A DNA stretch of 44,270 bases. Origin: JAYVIQ01 sp043770215. Its GTDB lineage: Bacteria > Bacteroidota > Bacteroidia > Cytophagales > JAAEPT01. Location: contig JAYVIQ010000026.1 in assembly GCA_043770215.1 (NCBI GenBank), positions 1-44,270 of the forward strand. Reading direction: 5' to 3'. Both the position numbers and the translations under genes were made by a program. Below, one piece after another: positions 6,864 through 15,380 of this stretch (position 1 is its first letter; every line of letters starts with the position of its first letter). Below the pieces are notes generated by a model. That model saw nothing but the letters and a program-made list of their open reading frames with translations, was not told where the DNA came from and did no database searches.

Positions 6864-9299
6864 TTATTTTATGTAATTACTCATTGATTGTATTACAGAC
6901 ATATTATAATGATCTTCCATCTGAACATACGTATACGTAGCTTGTACTGTTGCACCAAACTTTTGTTTTTCAAAAGAAGCTGTAAACCCAAGAAACGCTT
7001 GTTCTGTTTGTAACTCTTCGGCTCTTTGTAGTGCAGTGTGCAGGGTCTGCTGGTAGGGTTTAAATTCTGAATATGAGTAATCTAAACCAATCATCATTAA
7101 ACTATAATTATTGCCGCTTAAATAATTAAAGATAACAGATACAGGCTCGCTAATTACTCCATTGTTAAATTCTGGTTTTATTCTTAATTCAATAATCTCC
7201 CAGTTTGGAGAAATTGCTATTTCTTTAAACAATTTCAATGGCAACTTAAATGTATTTAACTCAGATTTATTGTTCTTTACATTTAAATACAACTGATACC
7301 ATAACTGAATTTGTTTTTCTGTTGCACTTTCAACCAAACTAGACTGAAATTTATGTTGATGATTAAATACCGTTTTTTTAAGACTTGACCTCTTGTTTTT
7401 AGAAACTCTACTTAGCAGGGCATCTCCCGAAACTGGATTTTTAATGGTATTGTTATCCAATAACTCTGTTTTGAAATATCCATTCTTTGTTACTAATTTA
7501 TCAAATTGAATGTTATTTTCAAAAAAATCTCTCAACAATATAGATGTTGCAGATTCTCTTTTTTGGATTTCTGTAAGTTTAGCCAAAAATAATTCTATTG
7601 CTTCTTCAAAGAATTCAGAATCATAATCTATGTACAAATGTTCTCCCATAGTTAAAAAAGAACCTACGGAAAGTACTTTAGAAGTAAGGTAGTAAGGATC
7701 TGTTTTTCTTTTTATTTCTATTTGTTCAGAGATATTTGCATCAGACAACATATCATCTTTAGATAAAGCAGTAGTGGTAAACGTTTTTAAAACGGGGTTT
7801 CCTGTTCTTGTATCTCTAATGGTTAAAAAATCAAATACCCAGTTGTTTTCTACCTCTTGGTTGTTTTTAAATGTGTTTTCTAATAGCTTTATTCCATCCC
7901 AATCAAAACTTCCCTTTCCTTTAAAAATTGTGTCCCATTCTTCTTTACTTACCTTGTTTATAGCGTCTTGGTGTTCTAAAACTAGGTTTGATTTTTTTAC
8001 TAAATTATCTACAGTTTGGTGATGTATTTCTTCATATGATTTAAACCCAAAAGCTGTTTTCACCTCTGATAATGTATATCCCTCTTCGTTTAGTGCTAGA
8101 GGATAATGATGAGCCATGATTTCGGTAAATTGTTCTATTTGCTCAAAGGTATGTAATCTTGTTATTGTAAATCTTACCCCTGTATTTTTCATAGGTACTG
8201 CCGGAAAAATACCAATGTTTGTATATGCGCCTTCGTCCAAAACTCTTTTTACAAGATTGTACCCTACTTTTGGCAATCCTACACCAACAAAAAAGATTGG
8301 GGTATCATTGTTTGCCACTAAAGGAAGCCCACACTTTGTAAACAAAAGATTGGTATATTTTATATTCTCTTGCAAATCCATTTGCATCTCTGAAATTTCA
8401 TGTGATAAGTGAATATCTGCACTAGCAATTGCTGCACCTAAGGCTGCTGGCTGCATAGGCCCTGAAGTAATTAGCGGACCGCCACAATTTCTTACTTTTT
8501 GTGCCATTTCTTTTGTAGGAAAAACAAGCACGGCCCCCCCAGTAGCAAAAGCTTTAGCTAATGATGTAGCTACAATCATTTTATGATGTATCTGTCTATT
8601 GTCTAAAACATACCCTTGTCCACTTGTTCCATAACAGCTCATTCCGTGCGCATCATCTACATAAAAATGAAACTCTGGGTATTTATTCAATAATGTATAA
8701 ATCTCGTCTAGAGGCGCTTTATCTCCAAACATAGAGTATATGCCATCTGCCATATACCAAATTTGTTTGTGTTTTGTACGCAAAAACTTAATTCTATCTT
8801 CTAACATGTCCATTCTATTATGACGGACCATTTCTACATGAACGCCTTTTGGTTTTAATAACTGTACAGCATTTTGTACAGATGCATGTACTTGATGATC
8901 TAAAATTACTGCATCATCGCTCCCAACTAATGTAGGAATTGTAGCAATATGCCCTAAAGTAGTGGTAGGTGAAATTACACAATGGGCATTAAAAATTTTA
9001 TCAAACCTTAATTCTAAATCTGCGTATAAGCCACAGGACACATAGGAGCGAGAGGCTGAAAATTGCGTCCCATAATTTTGCATAGCTTGTATGCCTCCAT
9101 TAATTAATCTTTGGTCAAACTCTAAGCCTAAATAGCTACAAGATCCAAAGTTTACTGCATCCATACCATTTAAAGTTATGCTGTTTGAGGTGTACTTTTT
9201 ATTTTGCGTATACAAATGAGAAATACCTCTTGATGCTGCACTAGTTGCTACTTCATTGATGGAATTGATTATGTTTTTCATAAGCGTTTTTGTTATCAA
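6864..9299 (-). CDS. Fused alpha-oxoamine synthase (PLP) and GNAT-like acyltransferase
   Basis: An 811-residue two-part enzyme. Residues 1-400 are a complete alpha-oxoamine synthase of the KBL/BioF/SPT/CqsA superfamily, which condenses an amino acid with an acyl thioester with loss of CO2. Visible residues are the PLP-stacking His138 in DHQVHAS, VDDAHG (Asp215, His218), the Schiff-base Lys249 in SLAKAF, and the C-terminal signature FPAVPMKNTGVRFTITRLHT (365-384). Normal family length is about 400, so the second half is an added domain. Residues 405-470 are a linker and 480-800 look like a GNAT/FemX-type acyltransferase fold ending in LGFTASFEKQKFGA. The likely product is an aminoketone that may then be N-acylated. 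Sphingoid or sulfonolipid base, signal molecule or another amine are all possible. Biotin synthesis is unlikely because no bio genes are near. Start 9299; Met7 (9281) is an alternative. Confidence 0.8.
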   Translation of the reverse strand: MITKTLMKNIINSINEVATSAASRGISHLYTQNKKYTSNSITLNGMDAVNFGSCSYLGLEFDQRLINGGIQAMQNYGTQFSASRSYVSCGLYADLELRFDKIFNAHCVISPTTTLGHIATIPTLVGSDDAVILDHQVHASVQNAVQLLKPKGVHVEMVRHNRMDMLEDRIKFLRTKHKQIWYMADGIYSMFGDKAPLDEIYTLLNKYPEFHFYVDDAHGMSCYGTSGQGYVLDNRQIHHKMIVATSLAKAFATGGAVLVFPTKEMAQKVRNCGGPLITSGPMQPAALGAAIASADIHLSHEISEMQMDLQENIKYTNLLFTKCGLPLVANNDTPIFFVGVGLPKVGYNLVKRVLDEGAYTNIGIFPAVPMKNTGVRFTITRLHTFEQIEQFTEIMAHHYPLALNEEGYTLSEVKTAFGFKSYEEIHHQTVDNLVKKSNLVLEHQDAINKVSKEEWDTIFKGKGSFDWDGIKLLENTFKNNQEVENNWVFDFLTIRDTRTGNPVLKTFTTTALSKDDMLSDANISEQIEIKRKTDPYYLTSKVLSVGSFLTMGEHLYIDYDSEFFEEAIELFLAKLTEIQKRESATSILLRDFFENNIQFDKLVTKNGYFKTELLDNNTIKNPVSGDALLSRVSKNKRSSLKKTVFNHQHKFQSSLVESATEKQIQLWYQLYLNVKNNKSELNTFKLPLKLFKEIAISPNWEIIELRIKPEFNNGVISEPVSVIFNYLSGNNYSLMMIGLDYSYSEFKPYQQTLHTALQRAEELQTEQAFLGFTASFEKQKFGATVQATYTYVQMEDHYNMSVIQSMSNYIK

Positions 9300-9404
9300 G
9301 TTCTACAGGTATAACTGAAAAAAAAACAGTATAAAAACCTAAATTTTTAAAAAAATTTTTGTTTTTTTACCTATTGAATTATTGCTGTAATTAAATACAA
9401 TATT

Positions 9405-9788
9405 TTGAGTATTATTAAAATAGAAAATGATATTATTGAATATCAAATAAAAGACAGTGTTTTGTACTGTCAATACAAAATAAAAAAAATTGATTTAGAG
9501 GCCGCAAAAAAAGCAGTCTCGCTAAGAAAAGATTTTACAAATAACTTACCTTACCCAAATCTAATTAGAGGATTTGATGTTATATCTATGGACAAACAAG
9601 CAAGAGACTTTTTTTCTACAGACCAAGGGACAGTAGGGGTTAGCGCAGGTGCTTTACTCACTAATTCTGTTTTTCAGGCTACACTAGCAAACTTTTTTTT
9701 AAAGGTTACAAATCCAAAAATACCAACAAAGTTATTTACTGATGAATCTAAAGCAATATTATGGCTTAAACAGTATATTGCAAAATGA
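9405..9788 (+). CDS. STAS/SEC14 (SpoIIAA-like) domain protein
   Basis: A 127-residue soluble protein resembling the STAS/SEC14-like small proteins (DUF7793 type) of Bacteroidota. The pattern is an N-terminal strand pair (IENDIIEYQIKDSVLYCQYK), a mid-region DVISMDKQARDFFST, and a C-terminal TKLFTDESKAILWLKQY. Function in this family is unclear; SpoIIAA/STAS folds are phosphorylatable switches and SEC14-like folds can bind lipids. The start codon must be TTG at 9405-9407: no in-frame ATG occurs until residue 62. It overlaps the kinase gene by four bases (ATGA at 9785-9788), so the two are translationally coupled. It faces the oxoamine synthase gene across 105 bases. Confidence 0.65.
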   Translation: MSIIKIENDIIEYQIKDSVLYCQYKIKKIDLEAAKKAVSLRKDFTNNLPYPNLIRGFDVISMDKQARDFFSTDQGTVGVSAGALLTNSVFQATLANFFLKVTNPKIPTKLFTDESKAILWLKQYIAK

Positions 9789-10912
9789 ATAAACGATTGA
9801 TGGATATAAGTAATCTGCTTGCTCAATACTCTTTAGGCAATTTTGATTATGAAATACCCTTATCTAAAAATCTGGATGAAATAGATTCAATCATTTCTAG
9901 TATAAACATGCTTGGCGAAGAGCTAAAAGAAACTACCATTTCTAGAGATTTCTTTTCTAGTATTTATAATGCCGTCTCTAATTTACTTTTTATTATTGAC
10001 GAAAACGGTGTTATTACAGGCACTAACCATACTTCTTCAGAAACATTTCCTCAGAAAAAACTTATTGGAAGCCACTTTAATGACCTCTTAAATGAGGCTT
10101 CTGACCAATATTCTTTAAAAAATTTAAGAAAAAAAATTTCCAAAAAAAATCCTATCTACAAATTTGAGACTGAATTAAAAATAAATGAAAAGAAAATAAT
10201 TTTTGTTTCTTGCTCTATATCTCATATTGAAACCCAAGAAATTAAGGGTTTTTTTATTGTTGCTGAAGACATCACACAGAAAAAAGAAAGTGATCAGAAA
10301 GTCCTAAGGGCAATTATGCAAACAGAAGAAAGTGAAAGAAAAAGAGTTGCAGATGATCTACATGACTCTCTGGGGCAAGGACTATCTAGCATGAAAATGA
10401 TGCTTGGTGTTGCAAAACAAAATGCAGAGAACAACAAACAAAACGAAATAATTAGCTCCTCAATAACCATTTTAGAAAACTCAATTCAAGAATTACGAAA
10501 TATTTGTTTTAACTTGATGCCGTCGATATTAGAAAAAGGTGGTTTAACGTACGCCATAAAACAATTGATAGAAACTACAGCTTTCGAAATCCAATATTTT
10601 TCTAATGTTTCTACACTAAAATTAAACAAAAAACAAGAACTAGCCGTATATAGGGTAATACAAGAGTTTATAAATAATTCTATAAAACATGCTTTTGGAA
10701 CCAAAATTACTATTAAAATTGAAGAATTAGATAACAAAATAACCATTAAAGCATCTGATAATGGAATAGGATTTAAACAAGAAATAAATTTAAAATCAGA
10801 TAGTAGAGGGTTAAACACAATGCGCTCTAGAATTGAGTCTTTTGGAGGTAAATATGAGTTATCTTCTAGCCCTAAACACGGAACTTCATTAAAAATAATG
10901 TTTTTGATATGA
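9785..10912 (+). CDS. Soluble PAS-domain sensor histidine kinase, NarL-partner type
   Basis: A 375-residue histidine kinase with no membrane helix or signal peptide. Residues 4-55 look like a HAMP-type helical segment and 58-165 a PAS domain (LLFIIDENGVITGTNHTS). Residues 178-245 are the HisKA_3 dimerisation domain with phospho-acceptor His193 in ADDLHDSLGQG. Residues 285-375 are the HATPase_c domain with the N box FINNSIKHA (295-303), G1 DNGIGF (325-330) and RGLNTM (341-346). It should phosphorylate the response regulator encoded next, whose ATG overlaps its stop. Being cytoplasmic, it must sense an internal or membrane-permeant cue, perhaps through the PAS domain or the STAS/SEC14-like partner. 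Confidence 0.9.
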   Translation: MNKRLMDISNLLAQYSLGNFDYEIPLSKNLDEIDSIISSINMLGEELKETTISRDFFSSIYNAVSNLLFIIDENGVITGTNHTSSETFPQKKLIGSHFNDLLNEASDQYSLKNLRKKISKKNPIYKFETELKINEKKIIFVSCSISHIETQEIKGFFIVAEDITQKKESDQKVLRAIMQTEESERKRVADDLHDSLGQGLSSMKMMLGVAKQNAENNKQNEIISSSITILENSIQELRNICFNLMPSILEKGGLTYAIKQLIETTAFEIQYFSNVSTLKLNKKQELAVYRVIQEFINNSIKHAFGTKITIKIEELDNKITIKASDNGIGFKQEINLKSDSRGLNTMRSRIESFGGKYELSSSPKHGTSLKIMFLI

Positions 10913-11574
10913 CAAAAAATATAAAGATTTTAATAGTAGATGACCATCACTTAGTCAGACAAGGAATAAAACTTATTTTAAACAACCAAACGGAGTTAAA
11001 CCTAGAAGTAACTGAGGTAGATTGCGGCCAAAAAGCCATTGATTTATACAAAATAAATAAATTCGATTTGATTTTAATGGATATAAACATGGATCAAATG
11101 AATGGCATGGATGCCACAAAAGCCATTATAGAGTATGACAAAAACGTAAAAATTATAGCTCTATCTATGCACAACGAAACGTTTATGATAAAAAAAATGT
11201 TGGAATGTGGCGCATCAGGGTATATACTAAAAGACACTGAATCTACAGAACTCATAAAAGCAATAAAAACCGTTTTGGGTGGCCAGAAGTACTTTACCAA
11301 CGAGGTTTCTTTAAAGCTGATTGGCGAATTTAAAGAAAAACAACGCATAGAATTTAATGATGATTTACCTAATACTTTTAGAATTTCCAAAAGAGAGATA
11401 GAAATATTAACCCTTATTTCTAAACAAATGACCAACGATGAAATTGCGACAGAATTAGATTTAAGCAAACGAACCGTAGATGCTCATAGACAAAAAATGC
11501 TAGAAAAATTAGGCGTTAAAAATACTGCCGGTCTTATTATGTATGGATTAAAAAATCATTTAATAAGTTTATAG
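10909..11574 (+). CDS. NarL/FixJ-family response regulator
   Basis: A 221-residue two-domain regulator. The receiver (1-125) has the acidic pair Asp11/Asp12 (VDDHHLVRQG), phospho-acceptor Asp58 (LMDINM), Ser86 (ALSMH) and Lys108 (LKD). Residues 155-215 are a LuxR-type helix-turn-helix (REIEILTLISKQMTNDEIA, then SKRTVDAHRQKM). Its ATG overlaps the kinase stop (ATGA at 10909-10912), so it is the cognate partner. Targets are not shown by the sequence; the divergent oxoamine synthase promoter is the obvious candidate. No terminator is seen before the convergent neighbour 71 bases away. Confidence 0.92.
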   Translation: MTKNIKILIVDDHHLVRQGIKLILNNQTELNLEVTEVDCGQKAIDLYKINKFDLILMDINMDQMNGMDATKAIIEYDKNVKIIALSMHNETFMIKKMLECGASGYILKDTESTELIKAIKTVLGGQKYFTNEVSLKLIGEFKEKQRIEFNDDLPNTFRISKREIEILTLISKQMTNDEIATELDLSKRTVDAHRQKMLEKLGVKNTAGLIMYGLKNHLISL

Positions 11575-11645
11575 GAATTATAAAAAGAACACTTTTAAGG
11601 CGGCAATAAAAAGTAGGTGCTTTTAGGCAAATCTGCACTTTACAC

Positions 11646-12950
11646 CTAGCCGTGTAAAATACTTTTCTTTTGTTTATAATGCTCATACCAAAACAATAAC
11701 CCAACGGATAAGTATTCTAGACCATTTACCCAAATCTGTTGTTGGTACGGAATACTAGCATAGGTAATGTATGACAAAGGAATTAAAAGCAACCACGCCA
11801 GATAATACAAGGGAAATTCTAAAAATATGTAAAACGGCAACAAAGGCAAAATATACCAGGGATGTATGCTTTGAGCACTTAATAAATATATCCATTGGAT
11901 ACCAATAAGCCCTATAATCAATGGCATTCTATTTTTTTTCCAAAACCAAAAAAAGAAAGCCATAACTACCATTACTAGACCTTTATATACAAGTGTTAAT
12001 GATTCTTCAAACCAAAACAAAGGCTTAAAAAGCACATAAAAACTGCTGTTGAATTCAAACGTAGAAAAATAAAGATGCACACTTTTTATAAAAAAAGTAA
12101 AGCCATGGTTATACAACATAGGAAAAACAAGAATGGCACAAAAAAAGATCATACATAAAGAAAAGACCCACTTTTTGCTCACATAAACAAAGAAAAAAGG
12201 CACAAAAAGCAAAGGTGTCAATTTTGTGAAAATGGCTAAAGAAAGACACATAGCTAGCCATATTGCTTTTTGTTGTTTCAAAAAATAAAGTGCCAAAATA
12301 ACAAACAATATCAACCAAAGTTCATGATGCAAATTTCCTGAAAACTCAATCACTATCAATGGACACATCCAATACCAAGCTAATTTTTTGACCTCAATTT
12401 TCAATAAATTCTTTAAAATGAAATATATAGCTACATCTCCAAATACAAATAGAAGTTTCATTAAAAACAAACTGAAAGCTACAGATTTACCAAAAAATAC
12501 ACATAACCAATTCAAAAACATAACAACTGTAGGATATACGGTGTAGTAATTTGGAGAATTTAATGCATAAAATGTACTCTTATACTCTACTTCCATTGCC
12601 CAAGAATGCTGTGCCAATTGGCTTGGTGTAAAAAGGTAAGGATTTATCCCTTCTACCAATAATTTGCCATCCCAAATAAAGCGATTAAAATCATCAGACC
12701 ATTGGGGTATAGACCATAAAAATAAGAGTCTAGAAAATAAACCCGCCACAAATAATATGTTGCTGTTTGAATTGCATTTAATAATAGAAATCCACAAACA
12801 AAACAATAAAAAATAAATGCCATAGTTTAGGCCAAAGTTGGTTCTATCTACACCAAAAGCTAGCACTCCAACGCCTAAAAAATAAAACATAAAAAGTAGA
12901 GGTTGGCCTTTTTCTAAATTGGTTTGTAACCCTTTATCTAAGCTTAGCAT
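11646..12950 (-). CDS. GT-C-like integral membrane glycosyltransferase (GT87/mannosyltransferase-like)
   Basis: A 434-residue protein with roughly ten or more hydrophobic helices. After the second helix comes WSDDFNRFIWDGKLLVEG then INPY (about 84-105). An acidic pair in the first external loop followed by an NPY-type motif is the usual GT-C signature for enzymes using polyprenyl-phosphate sugars. It is last in a three-gene operon behind two GT2 enzymes; its start overlaps the preceding gene by 17 bases. A polyprenyl-phosphate sugar made by the first GT2 could be its donor, transferred outside the membrane. The acceptor and sugar are unknown. Confidence 0.68.
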   Translation of the reverse strand: MLSLDKGLQTNLEKGQPLLFMFYFLGVGVLAFGVDRTNFGLNYGIYFLLFCLWISIIKCNSNSNILFVAGLFSRLLFLWSIPQWSDDFNRFIWDGKLLVEGINPYLFTPSQLAQHSWAMEVEYKSTFYALNSPNYYTVYPTVVMFLNWLCVFFGKSVAFSLFLMKLLFVFGDVAIYFILKNLLKIEVKKLAWYWMCPLIVIEFSGNLHHELWLILFVILALYFLKQQKAIWLAMCLSLAIFTKLTPLLFVPFFFVYVSKKWVFSLCMIFFCAILVFPMLYNHGFTFFIKSVHLYFSTFEFNSSFYVLFKPLFWFEESLTLVYKGLVMVVMAFFFWFWKKNRMPLIIGLIGIQWIYLLSAQSIHPWYILPLLPFYIFLEFPLYYLAWLLLIPLSYITYASIPYQQQIWVNGLEYLSVGLLFWYEHYKQKKSILHG

Positions 12951-14421
12951 GTTTTATAGAAAGTAAGAAAATACTTGCAAACCCAAAAGTTATTAGACAA
13001 TGTAGCAACAATAAACTAAAATCTTGGTGAAAAACACCCCAAAACAAGCCAAACCCAAAATACAAAGCCAAAACACCTTCTAACCAAGTAAGAGAAGGTA
13101 TTTTTTGAGTCCTATAACTGTTTTCTATCCATTTTTTATTTCCCTTATCTAAACCAATATTGTATTTTGGAGTACGTATAAACGGGGTTTTTTTTCCGGC
13201 ATAACCTTCTAATACAGCCAAAGCATTATGCAAAGACAATCCCATAGACAAGGATAAAAGCATAGGGAAGGTAATGCAAAATTGAAGTAAATTTTTGAGT
13301 GTACCTTTTTTTAATGCAAAAAAAGAACTTGCATAAAATAAGGTTAGTGAAAATATACTAACCAAAAACAAAGAAGATATTTGAAACAAAAATAAATGAT
13401 TGTCTAATCTACTCTTCACAAAAAGAATTGGTACGCTACATATTGCTGCCAACATAAATGCAACAAAAATTGCTGAATTTAATAAATGCATAGTCGCATG
13501 TAATTTGGTACTTATTTTTTGGTCAGATCGCCAAACATTTAAGAGGTGTTTACGGGCTGTTTCTGCGGCGCCTTTTGTCCATCTGCGCTGCTGTGCCTTC
13601 AACTCATTCATGGTTACTGGTAGCTCTGCAGGACTTACTAAATGTTTAAAATACCGAAATTTCCATCCTTTGATTTGAGCCCTGTAACTTAAATCTAAAT
13701 CTTCTGTAAGTGTGTCAGATTCCCAGTTTCCAGCATCTAGAATTGTTTCTTTGCGCCACACACCTGCTGTTCCGTTAAAATTTATGAAATGATTTCCAAC
13801 ATTTCTACCTACTTGCTCTATTACAAAATGAGCATCTAAAGCAAATGCTTGTAATCTTGTAATGATAGAATAATGTTCATTTAGATGCCCCCACCTCGTT
13901 TGTACTAAACCAAGGTTTGGATCCGATTCTAGATACGGTATTAGGTCTAGTAAAAAATTAGCTTTGGGCAAAAAGTCGGCATCAAAAATTGCAATGTACT
14001 TGCCCTTTGCCAACCCTAAGCCATACTTTAACGCCCCTGCTTTAAACCCTTCTCTATTTGGCCTTCTAACCAATTCTATTTGAAAACCTTTTTGTTGATA
14101 CTGATTTATTTTTTGTTGTATTAAGCCTGTTGTTTCGTCTGTACTATCATCTAATACTTGAATCTGTAATTTTTCAATCGGATATTTTAACTTTATAATT
14201 GCATCTATCAAACGCTCTATTACATATTTTTCGTTATAAACTGGCAATTGGATGGTAACAAGTGGCAAATCAATATCATCTATTGGTTCCTGACTTGAAT
14301 CTATTAAACGTTTGCTTTTAAACCAATAATTATATGTGAGCTGAAGCTGTGTAATGCTAAATAAAAAAATGAACGCAAGCGCCAATGTGTAAATTAATAC
14401 CAATACCAGTGCCAAACTCAT
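12934..14421 (-). CDS. Membrane glycosyltransferase family 2, cellulose-synthase/glucosylceramide-synthase-like
   Basis: A 495-residue processive-type GT2. An N-terminal helix at 3-25 is followed by a cytoplasmic GT-A domain with QLPVYNE (58-64), the UDP-binding DD (91-92), DAD (147-149), TED (239-241, catalytic base) and QQRRW (277-281). Three to four C-terminal helices follow (about 310-400 and 450-490). The D, DxD, ED, QxxRW set marks enzymes such as cellulose synthase, hyaluronan synthase and ceramide glucosyltransferase. With no BcsB- or export-like partner nearby, glycolipid synthesis is at least as likely as polysaccharide synthesis. Its start overlaps the stop of the upstream GT2 by 4 bases. 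Confidence 0.82.
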   Translation of the reverse strand: MSLALVLVLIYTLALAFIFLFSITQLQLTYNYWFKSKRLIDSSQEPIDDIDLPLVTIQLPVYNEKYVIERLIDAIIKLKYPIEKLQIQVLDDSTDETTGLIQQKINQYQQKGFQIELVRRPNREGFKAGALKYGLGLAKGKYIAIFDADFLPKANFLLDLIPYLESDPNLGLVQTRWGHLNEHYSIITRLQAFALDAHFVIEQVGRNVGNHFINFNGTAGVWRKETILDAGNWESDTLTEDLDLSYRAQIKGWKFRYFKHLVSPAELPVTMNELKAQQRRWTKGAAETARKHLLNVWRSDQKISTKLHATMHLLNSAIFVAFMLAAICSVPILFVKSRLDNHLFLFQISSLFLVSIFSLTLFYASSFFALKKGTLKNLLQFCITFPMLLSLSMGLSLHNALAVLEGYAGKKTPFIRTPKYNIGLDKGNKKWIENSYRTQKIPSLTWLEGVLALYFGFGLFWGVFHQDFSLLLLHCLITFGFASIFLLSIKHAKLR

Positions 14422-15122
14422 TTTCTATATTTAAAAATTAATGTAATTATTTTGTAGGCAGCACCTATTACTCCTTTTATTGTACCAGAGATTTTAGATA
14501 TACCAATTCTATTTTTGTAATCTACAGGCACTTCTGCATACTTTAATTTTAAGTGCAGCGCTTTCAGCTGCATTTCTATGGTCCAGCCATAATTAGTATC
14601 TTTCATAGCCATATCCAAGAGGCATTGGTATTTTATAGCTCTAAAAGGACCTAAGTCTGTATACCTTGCATTATACAATATTCTCATTAGTAGAGTTGCA
14701 AACCAATTTCCAAAAATTTGCGGCCTTGTCATAGACCCTTTTTCTCTAATCCCTAAAGCTCTAGAACCAATAACAAAATCATAACCCGCATTTATTTTCT
14801 CTATCAAAAGACACATTTGGTGAGGATAATCTGAATAATCTCCATCTAAAAAAACAACAACATCTGGTTTAAGTATCTGATTAGCAATTGCTTCTAACCC
14901 TTTTAAACAGGCGTTTCCGTATCCTCTTTTAGGTTGGTGTACAACTAAAGCGCCCGCTTTTTTTGCTATAAAAGCAGTATTGTCTGTAGAGTTATTGTCA
15001 CAAACAATGATTTGGTCTACAAAAGTAGGGATCTCGGCAATTACTTTGGCAATGCTCTGTTCTTCGTTATTGGCAGGGATAATTACTGATATTTTCAAGA
15101 TAAGTGCTAAAGTATCATGCAA
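14418..15122 (-). CDS. Glycosyltransferase family 2, dolichol-phosphate-mannose-synthase-like
   Basis: A 234-residue cytoplasmic GT2 domain. It has VIIPANNEE (13-21), the nucleotide-binding CDNNSTDNT (41-49), DGD at 93-95 (DxD, metal binding) and VIGSRALG further on. Length and motifs match the DPM1-like enzymes that load a sugar onto a polyprenyl phosphate. There are no membrane helices, so a membrane partner is expected; the two following genes are membrane glycosyltransferases in the same operon. First gene of the operon. The start begins MHDTLALILKIS. Confidence 0.83.
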   Translation of the reverse strand: MHDTLALILKISVIIPANNEEQSIAKVIAEIPTFVDQIIVCDNNSTDNTAFIAKKAGALVVHQPKRGYGNACLKGLEAIANQILKPDVVVFLDGDYSDYPHQMCLLIEKINAGYDFVIGSRALGIREKGSMTRPQIFGNWFATLLMRILYNARYTDLGPFRAIKYQCLLDMAMKDTNYGWTIEMQLKALHLKLKYAEVPVDYKNRIGISKISGTIKGVIGAAYKIITLIFKYRK

Positions 15123-15380
15123 TTTAAAATATTTTGGGTCTATTTACACAATGATTTTTAAGTCATCATTAGATTTGTATCTACAACAACATATTTAGGT
15201 TATTGACCACAATTATATAGGATTTATTTTTAGTAAATACACTATACTAAAAGCCCTACTCATTAGATTATTTGGGCATAAAGTAAAATTTTAAAAGAAT
15301 TAAAAGTATATTAAGGGAAGTATTCGTAAATTTTGGCATTGGTTTTGAACAAAGCATTAGTAAATAAAAAATATAACAGA

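Noticed and set aside
6864..9299. 8-amino-7-oxononanoate synthase (BioF) for biotin synthesis
   Set aside because: No other biotin genes are near, the protein is twice the BioF length, and the superfamily motifs do not single out BioF.
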